A DNA stretch of 64,000 bases from assembly GCF_025145845.1 (NCBI RefSeq), contig NZ_CP102253.1:310001-374000 (forward strand), given 5' to 3'. Positions 53,979 through 62,662 of the stretch are shown here, one piece after another (position 1 is the stretch's first letter; every line of letters begins with the position of its first letter). The notes beneath the pieces were generated by a model. That model made no database searches, was not told the origin of the DNA, and saw nothing but the letters and a program-made list of their open reading frames with translations. This DNA comes from Alistipes shahii WAL 8301. Lineage in GTDB: Bacteria; Bacteroidota; Bacteroidia; Bacteroidales; Rikenellaceae. The position numbers and the translations under genes are program-made.

Positions 53979-55523
53979 ATGCCTAACAGACCTTTGAAAA
54001 TGAATAAATTACGCACGATCATTCGATTGTACACCGATCGCGTTGGTTTAAGGGCTATCGCCGAGATGGCCCGCACTTCGCGCAACACGGTAAAAAAGTA
54101 TGTCAACAAGTGGAACACCCTCAGCCTTACCTATAAGGAGTTCCTTTCCAAGAGCGATGCCGAGCTTTACGCTCTGTTCTGCATCGAGGAGACTCCGGTG
54201 GAGTCCAATCCCCGTATAGACGCCCTTGAGGCTTTTCTTCCTTCTGCCAGCAAAGAGATGGGGCGTAAGGGTATGACCAGCCACAAGCAATGGGAGCGTT
54301 ATCGCGCAGCCCATCCGGACGGTTACAGTCTGACGCAGTTCCGTGTCGCCTTGCGTCGCTACGAACGCATCAGCAACCCGTCGATGCGTATGGAGCATAA
54401 GGCAGGGGATAAGTTGTTCGTGGACTATACGGGCAGCAAGCTGTGGATCTACCCTCCGGGTGAACAACCCCGCGAAGTGGAGGTGTTCGTGGCGATCCTG
54501 GGATGCAGTCTGCTGACCTATGTGGAAGCTGTCGAGAGTCAGCGCAAGGAAGACTTTATCTCGGCCTGCGAGAACGCCTTTTATTATTATGGCGGCGTAC
54601 CCAAAGCTATCGTTCCGGATAACCTGAAGAGCGCGGTTACGAAAGCCAGCCGTTATGAAGCGATTCTGAACACGGAGTTCGAGCGGTTCGGCGAACACTA
54701 TGGCGTGACGGTATATCCTACCCGGGCCCGCAGTCCCAAGGATAAGGCCCATGTCGAGAATGCGGTTAAGCTTACCTACAAGGATATCTTTACTGTCATC
54801 GAGCCGTTACACTGTCCCGATCTGCGGTCACTTAACATAGCTATCCGTGCGGCTCTTGAGAAACATAACAACCAGAACCGTCCGCGGCGCAACTACTCCC
54901 GTCGGGATTACTTCGAGGATGTAGAACAGGAAGCTCTCGGGCCTCTGAACCCGATCCGTTACCAGATGAAGAAGCATATCGTCACTACGGTCGATAAATA
55001 CGGTTATGCGCGCCTACACGAAGACATCCACTACTACAGCGTTCCACACACCTACATCGGCAAGAAAGTACAGTTGTCCTATACGGTGGCCGACGTGGAG
55101 ATCCGCTACAACTACGACATCATAGCCCATCATACCCGCGACCGCCATAACTACCGCTACACTACCGTTACCGAACACCTTTGTCCAAAGCATCGCGCGG
55201 TGATGGAGTGGTCGCCGGAGCGGTTCCTCCAGCAGGCTGCCGCCATACATGAAGACGTGGAGCATTATATCCGCAGGATACTGGAGAAGACCCGCTATCA
55301 GGATCAGGCCAACAAGATATGTTCGGGCATCCTGAACTTCGCCCGTAAAGTGGGGCCCGACCGTCTGGCAGCGGCCTGCCGACTGGCCGACAGTTACGGC
55401 AAGTACAGTTTCCGGGAGATACAGGATATACTTCAGAATAAATCCGAGGCGATAGACCTTCCGGAGGAGCCTGCCGATATGCCTGAACACGAGAACATCA
55501 GAGGCAAAGAGTACTATAAATAA
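53979..55523 (+). CDS. istA: IS21 transposase IstA
   Basis: 514 aa. N-terminal HTH (IRLYTDRVGLRAIAEMARTS). Integrase core with Asp in KLFVDYTGSKLWI, Asp in AIVPDNLKSAVTK and Glu in KDKAHVENAVKLTY. C-terminal beta domain typical of IstA. Followed after 19 bp by istB. Confidence 0.93.
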   Translation: MPNRPLKMNKLRTIIRLYTDRVGLRAIAEMARTSRNTVKKYVNKWNTLSLTYKEFLSKSDAELYALFCIEETPVESNPRIDALEAFLPSASKEMGRKGMTSHKQWERYRAAHPDGYSLTQFRVALRRYERISNPSMRMEHKAGDKLFVDYTGSKLWIYPPGEQPREVEVFVAILGCSLLTYVEAVESQRKEDFISACENAFYYYGGVPKAIVPDNLKSAVTKASRYEAILNTEFERFGEHYGVTVYPTRARSPKDKAHVENAVKLTYKDIFTVIEPLHCPDLRSLNIAIRAALEKHNNQNRPRRNYSRRDYFEDVEQEALGPLNPIRYQMKKHIVTTVDKYGYARLHEDIHYYSVPHTYIGKKVQLSYTVADVEIRYNYDIIAHHTRDRHNYRYTTVTEHLCPKHRAVMEWSPERFLQQAAAIHEDVEHYIRRILEKTRYQDQANKICSGILNFARKVGPDRLAAACRLADSYGKYSFREIQDILQNKSEAIDLPEEPADMPEHENIRGKEYYK

Positions 55524-55542
55524 ATACTTAATCCATAAAACT

Positions 55543-56289
55543 ATGAACAATCAGACATTAGAGAAACTGCGCCAGATGCGCCTCTTTGGTATGCACGACG
55601 CTTTTAAGACCTCGCTGGAGAACACTATCAAAGAGAAGATGACCCAGGACCAGTTCGTATCGCACCTGGTTCACAGTGAATGGGACAACCGCAAGAACCG
55701 AGCTGTTGAACGGGCTGTCAGAGCCGCCCAGTTCCGTTACAACGCCACCCTGGATGATGTCGACTATACCTTCGAGCGGGGTCTCGACCGTAATCAGGTC
55801 GAGCGGCTTGCCGCTATGGAGTTCGTGCGCGACCACAAAGACCTTATCATTACCGGACCGACAGGAACGGGCAAGAGTTATCTGGCCACCGCGCTCGGCT
55901 ATAAGGCCTGCCAGGACGGTTTCCGAGTAATGTATGCAAGCACGGCCAAACTAATGAGCCAGCTCAAAATATCCAAGGCCAAAGGCACGATACTGGCCGA
56001 CCTGAAGCGTATCGAACGCGTAGACCTGATGATCCTGGACGACTTCTGCATGCAGCCGCTCGACGCCCAATCGCGCGGCATACTGATGGACATCATCGAA
56101 GACCGGCATCAAAGGCGCTCGACCATGATAACCTCGCAGATCCCCGTAAAGGACTGGTACGACGTGATCGGCGAGAAAACCATCGCCGACGCCGTACTCG
56201 ACCGCATCGTACACCACTCGCTGCGCGTTGAACTGTTCGGCGAGTCGATAAGGAAAAGAAAATCTAAATCTGAAAATGCCTATGGATAG
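55543..56289 (+). CDS. istB: IS21 helper ATPase IstB
   Basis: 248 aa AAA+ ATPase that assembles on target DNA and stimulates IstA. Walker A is ITGPTGTGKSYLA near residue 105 and Walker B is VDLMILDDFCM near 165. Full length for the family. Confidence 0.93.
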   Translation: MNNQTLEKLRQMRLFGMHDAFKTSLENTIKEKMTQDQFVSHLVHSEWDNRKNRAVERAVRAAQFRYNATLDDVDYTFERGLDRNQVERLAAMEFVRDHKDLIITGPTGTGKSYLATALGYKACQDGFRVMYASTAKLMSQLKISKAKGTILADLKRIERVDLMILDDFCMQPLDAQSRGILMDIIEDRHQRRSTMITSQIPVKDWYDVIGEKTIADAVLDRIVHHSLRVELFGESIRKRKSKSENAYG

Positions 56290-56675
56290 ACGCCTGCAGC
56301 TGCAAAACTACTCTTTTGTTCTTTTAGAACAAATAGTTATATTTGCAGTGTTGGTCGACACAATCCCGACCGTTTTATGGGCGAGAACTAAGTGGGGTTC
56401 TCGCATAAAATCGGGACGAAAGACCTACAAAAAAAAGTTGTTTAACCCGGGCAAAATCATATCCTTTTAGACCCTAATCCGGACAACAACTTTGAACTCT
56501 TTTTACGCTTCAACTTTTGGGGGTCATCTTCCTCCGTTTTTTAGGGGTCACTTTAACCGTTTTTTCCATAAAAACGACCGTACAACCGAAATGATTGCTG
56601 AAATTCCGATTTTGCAATATCATCTGAAATGACTACTTTTAATGTCGATTTATACAAACCTTAAAAAACGCAGTT
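56290..56675. other. IS21 right end and upstream region of the G9 lipoprotein gene
   Basis: No gene seen. It holds a long interrupted hairpin at 56365-56416 (CCCGA, TTTTATG and GAGAAC pairing with GTTCTC, CATAAAA and TCGGG) and the right terminal repeats of IS21 up to ~56567. The hairpin lies between istB and the end of the IS and could be an attenuator. Confidence 0.5.
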
Positions 56676-57678
56676 ATGATTAAAAAGATGATTTGCATTG
56701 CGGTATGTGCTTGGATGTGTGCATCCTGCGAGAAAAATGACGGGGGGGGGATTTGATGAGCCGGTAGAACCACCTATTGAAAAGCCGGAAGAACCGACTA
56801 CTCCGCCGTTGACCGAAGATTTAAGAACAATTAAAATCGAAGAAAACATTATGGCAGTAGTTGGTACAAATGGTTGGAATGCCATTGCATATGGTAATGG
56901 AAAATACGTAGCTGTTGGTGCGAATGGATATGTAACAACGTCAACCGATGGCGTGAATTGGACAACGCCGAAACAAATAGCAGGTTCTTCTTATACATGG
57001 AATGGAATTATATATGCGAATGGAAAATTTGTTGTCTGTGGCCAATATAGTTATATCGCAGTATCCACTGATGGTACAAATTGGACAACTTATAAAGTAG
57101 ATTCCTCTGCTACATATAATTGGGCTGATATTGCATACGGTAATAGTAAATTCGTAGTGGTTGGTAGTAGTGGCCGTATATCAACCTCCGCCAATGGGAC
57201 AAGTTGGACAACGCCGAAATGGTTTGATTCAAGTCACGGTTTGTTGTCAATTGCGTATGGCAATGGCAGGTTTGTTACAATGGGCAATGGTAGTACATAT
57301 ATTGGAGTGTCTACTGATGGTACAACTTGGTCAAAATATGCAGTACCGTCGAGTATGCTTATAGGATATGGAATGGCGTTTGGCAATGGTAAATTCGTAT
57401 GTAGTAGTTCTAACGGGCATATTTTTACATCCAATGATGGACAAACTTGGACAAAATTCACCACAGATGTTAATGGTAATTGGATGGATGTCATATATAA
57501 TGGTGAAATGTTTATTGCTGTCGGCCGTTCTTGGAATAATAGTTATTCCAAATATGTTAATATGATAACAACATCAATAGATGGTGAAACATGGACACCC
57601 ACAGAAATAGTTAAAGATGAAAATGGAGGCATTATAACAACTGTTCCAAGTGGAATAATTGCTGTGCCAGCAAAATAG
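56676..57678 (+). CDS. Beta-propeller surface lipoprotein, off-frame at a G9 tract
   Basis: The start MIKKMICIAVCAWMCASCEK (lipobox ASCE) from ATG 56676 runs into nine G (56742-56750) and stops at TGA. With eight G the frame continues as GGGFDEPVEPPIEKPEEP and then ~300 residues. The body has repeats of about 40 residues such as WNAIAYGNGKYVAVG and STDGTNWTTY, typical of BNR/YCF48-like propellers. A Pro/Glu-rich linker follows the lipobox. A phase-variable adhesin is a reasonable reading. Confidence 0.75.
56742..56750 (+). repeat. G9 homopolymer switching the lipoprotein frame
   Basis: Nine guanines 66 bp after the ATG. One base fewer restores the full-length frame. Confidence 0.9.
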
Positions 57679-57704
57679 CCAGTTTTAATGGTGGAATATA
57701 TAAG

Positions 57705-57736
57705 AAGCGACCTAATGATTTGGGTCGCTTTTATTG
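57705..57736 (+). terminator. Terminator after the lipoprotein gene
   Basis: AAGCGACC pairs with GGTCGCTT, followed by TTATTG. Confidence 0.75.
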
Positions 57737-57754
57737 TATAAATACTTAAAATTC

Positions 57755-57818
57755 TTACTTTTGCATATAGATCATCGTATGCTTAGGTTGGTACATTAAA
57801 GTATATAGATGTCTATTT
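57755..57818 (+). repeat. ~60-bp element, copy 2 (inverted relative to 51060-51122)
   Basis: -7 box TACTTTTG, then GCATATAGATCATCG and TTGGTACATTAAAGTATATA, then GATGTCTA. It can form the same hairpin as copy 1 and lies upstream of the 57892 gene. Confidence 0.6.
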
Positions 57819-57848
57819 TAAATGTTCAGGGAATAATCCCTGAACATT
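57818..57848 (+). promoter_or_regulatory. Perfect hairpin in the 57892 leader
   Basis: AAATGTTCAGGGA pairs with TCCCTGAACATTT around a 4-nt loop. Attenuator or operator; no long T run. Confidence 0.5.
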
Positions 57849-57891
57849 TATATCTTTGTAATAAATTAAAGACAAGTAACTTACAAATGCC

Positions 57892-58353
57892 ATGAAAAAG
57901 ATTGCTTTCATATTTGCGATTACACTAATTAGCATATCATGCGACCCGAAGAAATGGGTGGCTACACATGCAACTTCATGGTATGCAAAAAACAATACCG
58001 ATCAGATTCTAATTATTACTACGTCACCGTTCATTGATACTGATGCTGTTGTTGACCCCGGAGATTCGGTATTAGTTCATAGCTTCAATCCGTTTCAATA
58101 TTTAGGAGAACCCACTTTTGACACATTTTACGATGCGTGGAACGGTAAGCCGGAACAAGAATGGTGTATAAGTATCTGTTCCAAAGATGGCCAATTACTG
58201 AAAATATGGAAATATATAGACCGGAACGCAGAGGGCAGACAATTCTTCAATGAATCTTTTTGGCGGCTATATACGAAAAAATATAGTCATAGCGATCAAT
58301 TAAACTTCTCGTGGGTTTTTAATATTCTCCCGGAGGACATTGCTCTTTTGTAG
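57892..58353 (+). CDS. Hypothetical lipoprotein
   Basis: 153 aa, lipobox TLISISCDP. The mature part (WYAKNNTDQILIITTSPFID, VVDPGDSVLVHSF) looks like a small beta-sandwich. Trp-rich. No family recognised. Convergent with mobA, separated by a bidirectional terminator. Confidence 0.65.
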   Translation: MKKIAFIFAITLISISCDPKKWVATHATSWYAKNNTDQILIITTSPFIDTDAVVDPGDSVLVHSFNPFQYLGEPTFDTFYDAWNGKPEQEWCISICSKDGQLLKIWKYIDRNAEGRQFFNESFWRLYTKKYSHSDQLNFSWVFNILPEDIALL

Positions 58354-58387
58354 CTCCTCCGTTGATGACGCACACTTCACATTAGCA

Positions 58388-58420
58388 ACAGGCCGGAATA
58401 AATGTTCCGGCCTGTTCATT
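58388..58420. terminator. Bidirectional terminator between lipoprotein and mobA
   Basis: AACAGGCCGGAA pairs perfectly with TTCCGGCCTGTT around 5 nt; it serves both convergent genes. Confidence 0.85.
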
Positions 58421-59874
58421 TAGCGTGATATAGTCCTTTTACGCCGTGGCTTTCGCTTGCGCGAAAGGTTGCGGCGCATGGCTTCGAACTCCTCCTGCGA
58501 CATGGGACCGTCCTCGGTGATCTGTCCCAGCAGGTCGCCCGCGGCAAGGAACAGGCTTTCGCCGATGCCGTGGGGTGCAGGCTGCGCCGGGTGCGGCTGC
58601 GGGGATAATCCGCGCGGTTCCGTGCGGATCTTCTCCGTCTGCCGCGGAGGTGTCGGGGCGGGCTTCGGCGGCTGTTCCGCCGCCGGAGCTGCGGGCGGCA
58701 CGGCATGCGGCCGTGCGGTTGTTTCGGGCCGTTGCGCTTCGGGTTTCTGCGGCGTCTGCTGGCGAAGCGTTGCCGGAGCTGGAGCCGGGGCCGAGAGTTT
58801 CGGCAGCAGCGATGCCCGGTCCGCACGGGGATTATTGAACAACTCCTGAAATACATTCGCCGAATAACTCTTACCGAGCCGGGAGCCGTTCAGCACGGTT
58901 TTCGTCCGGTGGTCTACGAACGTCGCGCCCGTGATACGGCCTGCGGCGTTTTGCCGGAAAACGGCGTCGATGCCGTCGGCTTTCAGCAGGCGCACGAACT
59001 CGTCTTGCGTCCGGGCGCGGTGCATGGCGCGGGCCACGGTTCCACGAATGGGACCCTTAATTTGCTCGGATTTGATGTCGGCGTCGTTTCTGGCGATCTG
59101 CTTTTGCAGGAACTTGTAGCCGCCTTTGGGGGTCAGGGCCGAGGATTTGATCGGTGTGCCGACCCACTTGCCCTGTTCGTCGGTCGCGGTGTAGACGATG
59201 CCGTTCCACCGCTTGCCGTCGGCTTCGCCCTTGCGTTCCTCCAGATCGACATTATAGAGGTTCAGCAGGGTTCGGAACTCGGTGATCGAGCCGAACCTAT
59301 ATTGCTCGGCCAGAAGCCACACGGTGGACTTCATCTGCTGTTTGAGGTTGTCGCGTCCGTACTCGACCCGGCGGGCCGTGTCGAACTCCCGCTGCTCATC
59401 GCCTTTGACGGCGGGCCGCAAGCCGTATCTGCGTTCGATGGATTGCAACGCATCCACGGAACGGCGGCGTTCGAAATTATGGTCGAGTTTACGACCATAT
59501 TCATCAATCCGCACCGATACGATATGTATATGCTCGCGGTCGATGTCGCGGTGTTTGAATACATAGTAGGGCTGGTCGCCGAAGCCCATGCGCTCCATGT
59601 ACTCGCGGGCAATCTCCGTAAGTTGGGCATCGGTCAGACAGTCGGTGATGGCTGGATTCAGCGATACGTGGAATACGGGATTTTTTGTGCGGCGATTTAC
59701 GGCCAGATAGGGCGCGAAACTTTGCATTGCATCCGTGAGGTTGAAACGGTCGGGGCGCTCCATATCTATTACCCGATTGCATAGCAGCAGATCGGCTTCC
59801 CCGCAGTTCACCTTGTCGGCGTTGTATTTTAAAACGCCTGATAAGTTGCTGCCGGAGGTTATTCGTGCGACCAT
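58420..59874 (-). CDS. mobA: MobA-type relaxase
   Basis: 484 aa relaxase that nicks oriT and leads the strand during transfer. Start MVARITSGSNLSGVLKYN; motif GxLxYN; histidine triad region VFKHRDIDREHIHIVSVRID near residues 105-125. The C-terminal ~110 residues are a Pro/Ala/Gln-rich linker and a basic tail (RRNLSRKRKPRRKRT). It overlaps mobB by 16 bp. The coupling gene that normally follows mobA is 29 kb away in this element. Confidence 0.92.
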   Translation of the reverse strand: MVARITSGSNLSGVLKYNADKVNCGEADLLLCNRVIDMERPDRFNLTDAMQSFAPYLAVNRRTKNPVFHVSLNPAITDCLTDAQLTEIAREYMERMGFGDQPYYVFKHRDIDREHIHIVSVRIDEYGRKLDHNFERRRSVDALQSIERRYGLRPAVKGDEQREFDTARRVEYGRDNLKQQMKSTVWLLAEQYRFGSITEFRTLLNLYNVDLEERKGEADGKRWNGIVYTATDEQGKWVGTPIKSSALTPKGGYKFLQKQIARNDADIKSEQIKGPIRGTVARAMHRARTQDEFVRLLKADGIDAVFRQNAAGRITGATFVDHRTKTVLNGSRLGKSYSANVFQELFNNPRADRASLLPKLSAPAPAPATLRQQTPQKPEAQRPETTARPHAVPPAAPAAEQPPKPAPTPPRQTEKIRTEPRGLSPQPHPAQPAPHGIGESLFLAAGDLLGQITEDGPMSQEEFEAMRRNLSRKRKPRRKRTISR

Positions 59875-60269
59875 TTGGATTTCAATTCACGGGTAAGGTC
59901 GATAACCTGCTGTTCAAGAGCGGTTAGTTCGCGTGTAGACTTTTCCAGCCGTGACAATAAAGCCACGGCCCGGCGGTCGTTGAAATTGGTGTGGATAGCT
60001 TTGACGGTCTGATTGTAATTGACCCCGACGGCCCGGATTTGCGCAAGAACGGAGGTTAGGCGGGCATAGTAATCCTGCGCGGTTTTGTCAATTTTGACAA
60101 CGTGAAAGGTTCAGCCGAAAATACGACCGACGATGAATTTCGATTTGTTCGGTTCCCCGGCTTTAAGCATCATGTTTTCGAATTGCATCTGCTGTTGTTC
60201 GTCCAAACGGAACGTGTGGCGGTAAATCTTCCCTCCCGCCAATAGGGTTTCTTTCTTGGGCTTTGCCAT
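59859..60269 (-). CDS. mobB: MobB-type relaxosome accessory protein, TGA at codon 53
   Basis: 137 codons from MAKPKKETLLAGGKIYRHTF to KWSHE-TAA, interrupted by one TGA (60111-60113; context VGRIFG-TGA-TFHVVKIDKT). The ribbon-helix-helix-like N-terminus and the helical C-terminal half (YYARLTSVLAQIRAVGVNYN) match accessory proteins encoded before MobA. The frame stays open on both sides of the TGA. Trp, Arg or Glu could be the original residue. Such a protein is needed for efficient nicking in related elements. Confidence 0.75.
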
Positions 60270-60520
60270 GTTTAAAAAAATCTAAGGTTTATGCGACTTG
60301 GGAGCATAACCTACTCGGACTTCCGGTTTTAACTTTTCGTCGGACAAACCGCAGTTTGTCGGACAAAAGTACATCTTGCTATTTGCTCTACGCAAATAAA
60401 ATCCGTCCCCACGGGACAAAAAGGAGTTGCCGCGGGCAACGACTTTCCATCCTAAAACCTGTATACCGAATTGGTAATCCTCCCGCTGCAAAGGTAAGGA
60501 CTTTTTCGGCTCGTGGTACG

Positions 60521-60566
60521 GGCCAATTAGGGCGAACGAGGTAGAACGAGGGCGTAAAGGGTATCT
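60521..60566 (+). repeat. Iteron-like repeat copy 3, between mobB and traA
   Basis: GGCCAATTAGGGCGAACGAG, GTAGAACGAGGGCGTAAAGG and GTATCTTTT; about 44 of 50 positions match the complement of 27081-27130, in inverted orientation. Confidence 0.75.
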
Positions 60567-60629
60567 TTTCGAGGATTTCACCCTTTTATTTGTGCCGGGT
60601 TCTGGCAGTAATAGCATTAAAATATTGCA

Positions 60630-61045
60630 AGGCATAGGGTCGAGCAAGACGCAAGAGCCGGAAAGATGCCGGGTTCTGTGAGACGCAGGGTCGGGCAGGA
60701 TGCAAGAGCCGGAAAGATGCCGGGTTCTGTGAGACGCAGGGGCGGGCAGGATGCAAGAGCCGGAAAGATGCCGGGTTCTGTGAGACGCAGGGTCGGGCAA
60801 GATGCAAGAGCCGGAAAGATGCCGGGTTCTGTGAGACGCAGGGTCGGGCAGGATGCAAGAGCCGGAAAGATGCCGGGTTCTGTGAGACGCAGGGGCGGGC
60901 AAGATGCAAGAGCCGGAAAGATGCCGGGTTTTGTAAGACGCAGGGTCGGGCAAGACGTAAGAGCCGGAAAGATGCCGGGTTTTGTAAGACGCAGGGTCAG
61001 GCAAGACGCAAGAGCCGAAAAGATGCCGGGGCGGGAAGATTCAGA
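60630..61045 (+). repeat. 51-bp tandem repeat array
   Basis: Unit of the form GATGCCGGGTTCTGTGAGAC then GCAGGGTCGGGCAGGATGCA then AGAGCCGGAAA. Copies start at 60665, 60716, 60767, 60818, 60869, 60920 and 60971, with partial units at both ends. Few bases vary (T/G, G/A). As 51 is divisible by 3, frames stay open on both strands; these are not convincing genes. It sits 46 bp upstream of traA. Confidence 0.95.
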
Positions 61046-61090
61046 AACGGCTAAAACGTGAAACAAACAGAATTTAACCAAAATAAAATT

Positions 61091-61852
61091 ATGGACAAGA
61101 AACCTATTTCTATTTCATTCGCCAACCAAAAAGGCGGCATTGGAAAATCGACCCTTACGATTCTGGCCGCTTCTTGGCTGCGTTACGTTCGGGGCCTGAA
61201 TGTGCTGGTCGTGGATTGCGACTTTCCACAAAACAGTATCGTCGAATTGCGGGAGCGCGAAAAAAAGGCTGTTATGAAAAACGATGCCTACAAGCTCATG
61301 CTCCAGCGACAATTCGAACGGCTCCAAAAGAAAGCCTACCCGGTGATCCGCTCAACGCCGGAAAACGCAGAGAACGACGTGCAGGTATTCCTCACCAGCG
61401 AATCGGAACCCTATGACGTGGTGCTTTATGATCTGCCGGGCACTATGGGCACAAAGGGCGTAATCTATACGATTTCGTTGCTGAACTATCTCTTTATCCC
61501 TATGCGGGCCGACCGTCTTGTGATGCAAAGTACGCTGAACTTCGCACAGACGGTTTACGATAAATTCGTCGGAAACCCGGCCACGAACATTCAAGAGGTA
61601 TTTCTGTTCTGGAACATGGAGGACCGCCGCGAAAAGACCAACATCTATGACCTCTACGAAAGGATGCTGGGAACGCTCGATATGAAAGTTTACACGTCGC
61701 GGATTCAAATGCGTTCGAAGTTCAGCCGGGAGTTGGCTGACACGGACGGCACGGTGTACCGCTCGACGCTATTTCGCTCGGACGGGACTTTCCTCCGCGA
61801 AAGCGGTATGGCCGCTCTGATGGATGAAATATGTACTACAATCGGCATATAA
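61091..61852 (+). CDS. traA: TraA, ParA-family ATPase of the conjugation operon
   Basis: 253 aa from MDKKPISISFANQKGGIGKS, the deviant Walker A of ParA/MinD ATPases; the GTG at 61058 is not preferred. VLVVDCDFPQNS and DVVLYDLPGTMGT are the further nucleotide-binding motifs. First gene of the rightward tra operon, as in CTnDOT-type elements. Likely regulates or positions the transfer machinery. Confidence 0.88.
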   Translation: MDKKPISISFANQKGGIGKSTLTILAASWLRYVRGLNVLVVDCDFPQNSIVELREREKKAVMKNDAYKLMLQRQFERLQKKAYPVIRSTPENAENDVQVFLTSESEPYDVVLYDLPGTMGTKGVIYTISLLNYLFIPMRADRLVMQSTLNFAQTVYDKFVGNPATNIQEVFLFWNMEDRREKTNIYDLYERMLGTLDMKVYTSRIQMRSKFSRELADTDGTVYRSTLFRSDGTFLRESGMAALMDEICTTIGI

Positions 61853-61855
61853 GCT

Positions 61856-62299
61856 ATGGCAAAGAAAAAAGGACGCTATGAGCCGATTGACGAGGATATG
61901 ATTCGCAACCTGATCGGCGGAGTGGATGCACCGCCGCGGTTGGTTCCGAAACAAGTGCCAACGGCTCCCCCACCGGAAACTCCCCCACCGGAAATTCAGA
62001 CGGAATCCCAAATCACACGGTCCGTTAGGCAATCCGAAACAAACACAGGACATAATAAAGGTAAAGATCGCGGAAACGAATACAAACGTACTTTCTTGTG
62101 TCCTCAAAACTGCTTACCGGACACCTCTTGCCGGATAAAACGGAGTACACGGGAAAAATTGGCATGGATTGTCCGGATGCTCGGACCTAATGATATGTCC
62201 GTGAAAGCCTATGTAAATAATATTTTGGACAATCATCTGGAACAATACCGGGACGAGATAAACGAACTAATTGAAACCACAAAAAAATTTAAGTTATGA
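61856..62299 (+). CDS. DUF3408 protein (TraB-like)
   Basis: 147 aa. Basic N-terminus, Pro-rich stretch, then the DUF3408 core: RIKRSTREKLAWIVRMLGPN, then AYVNNILDNHLEQYRDEIN, a ribbon-helix-helix-like fold. 3 bp after traA; its stop overlaps the next ATG (ATGA). Confidence 0.75.
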   Translation: MAKKKGRYEPIDEDMIRNLIGGVDAPPRLVPKQVPTAPPPETPPPEIQTESQITRSVRQSETNTGHNKGKDRGNEYKRTFLCPQNCLPDTSCRIKRSTREKLAWIVRMLGPNDMSVKAYVNNILDNHLEQYRDEINELIETTKKFKL

Positions 62300-62658
62300 C
62301 GAAAAAACACATGAACAAACGAATGCGGCGGGGACTGCTGCGAATCGCCTTTTTCACGGGACGCAAAGAGAAGCGTCCGCCCGATACGCGGGACGAGGGC
62401 TGTACCTGCGTCCGGATGCAGGTGGAACACAACGTCCCGGAATATGCTGCGAAATTCCTACGTCCGCACAACCTGAAAAACCGGGTTTCGGTCTACATGG
62501 AGCGAGAGGTGCGGGATGCCTTGCAGGTTATCGTGAAGCGTATCGGCGGCAGGGAACTTACCACCGCCGGATATATCGACAATATCCTGCGTGAACACCT
62601 GGAAGCGCACAAGTCGGACATTAACGAAATCAGCCGCCGCCATGCCGATATACTTTAA
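62296..62658 (+). CDS. DUF3408 protein (TraC-like)
   Basis: 120 aa. The core NRVSVYMEREVRDALQVIVK and TAGYIDNILREHLEAHKSDI repeats the pattern of its neighbour. The upstream Cys-containing part (DEGCTCVRMQVEHNVPEYAA) is distinct. ATG overlaps the previous stop by 4 bp. Confidence 0.75.
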   Translation: MTKKHMNKRMRRGLLRIAFFTGRKEKRPPDTRDEGCTCVRMQVEHNVPEYAAKFLRPHNLKNRVSVYMEREVRDALQVIVKRIGGRELTTAGYIDNILREHLEAHKSDINEISRRHADIL

Positions 62659-62662
62659 GGCA

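Larger units (their letters stand above)
53773..56567 (+). mobile_element. IS21-family insertion sequence
   Basis: Carries istA and istB. The left end has four or five 24-bp repeats of the type AAATTGACCnnnTAAAACGG (53776-53874). The right end has two inverted copies of the same motif (CCGTTTTTTAGGGGTCACTT and neighbours, ~56519-56566). Multiple terminal repeats are characteristic of IS21. Exact ends are uncertain by a few bases. Confidence 0.8.
60270..61090. other. Divergent mob/tra intergenic region, candidate oriT
   Basis: No gene supported. It lies between leftward mobBA and rightward traA, where oriT is expected. It contains several short palindromes (GTCCCCACGGGAC and GTTGCCGCGGGCAAC near 60405-60455), iteron-like repeat copy 3 and the 51-bp tandem repeats. 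No nick site can be assigned from sequence alone. Confidence 0.5.

Noticed and set aside
60630..61045. CRISPR array
   Set aside because: Units of 51 bp follow each other without variable spacers, and no cas genes are near. It is a tandem repeat.
60282..61081. Repeat-encoded proteins on either strand of the 51-bp array
   Set aside because: Open frames exist on both strands only because the unit is a multiple of three. No start context, signal or family feature.
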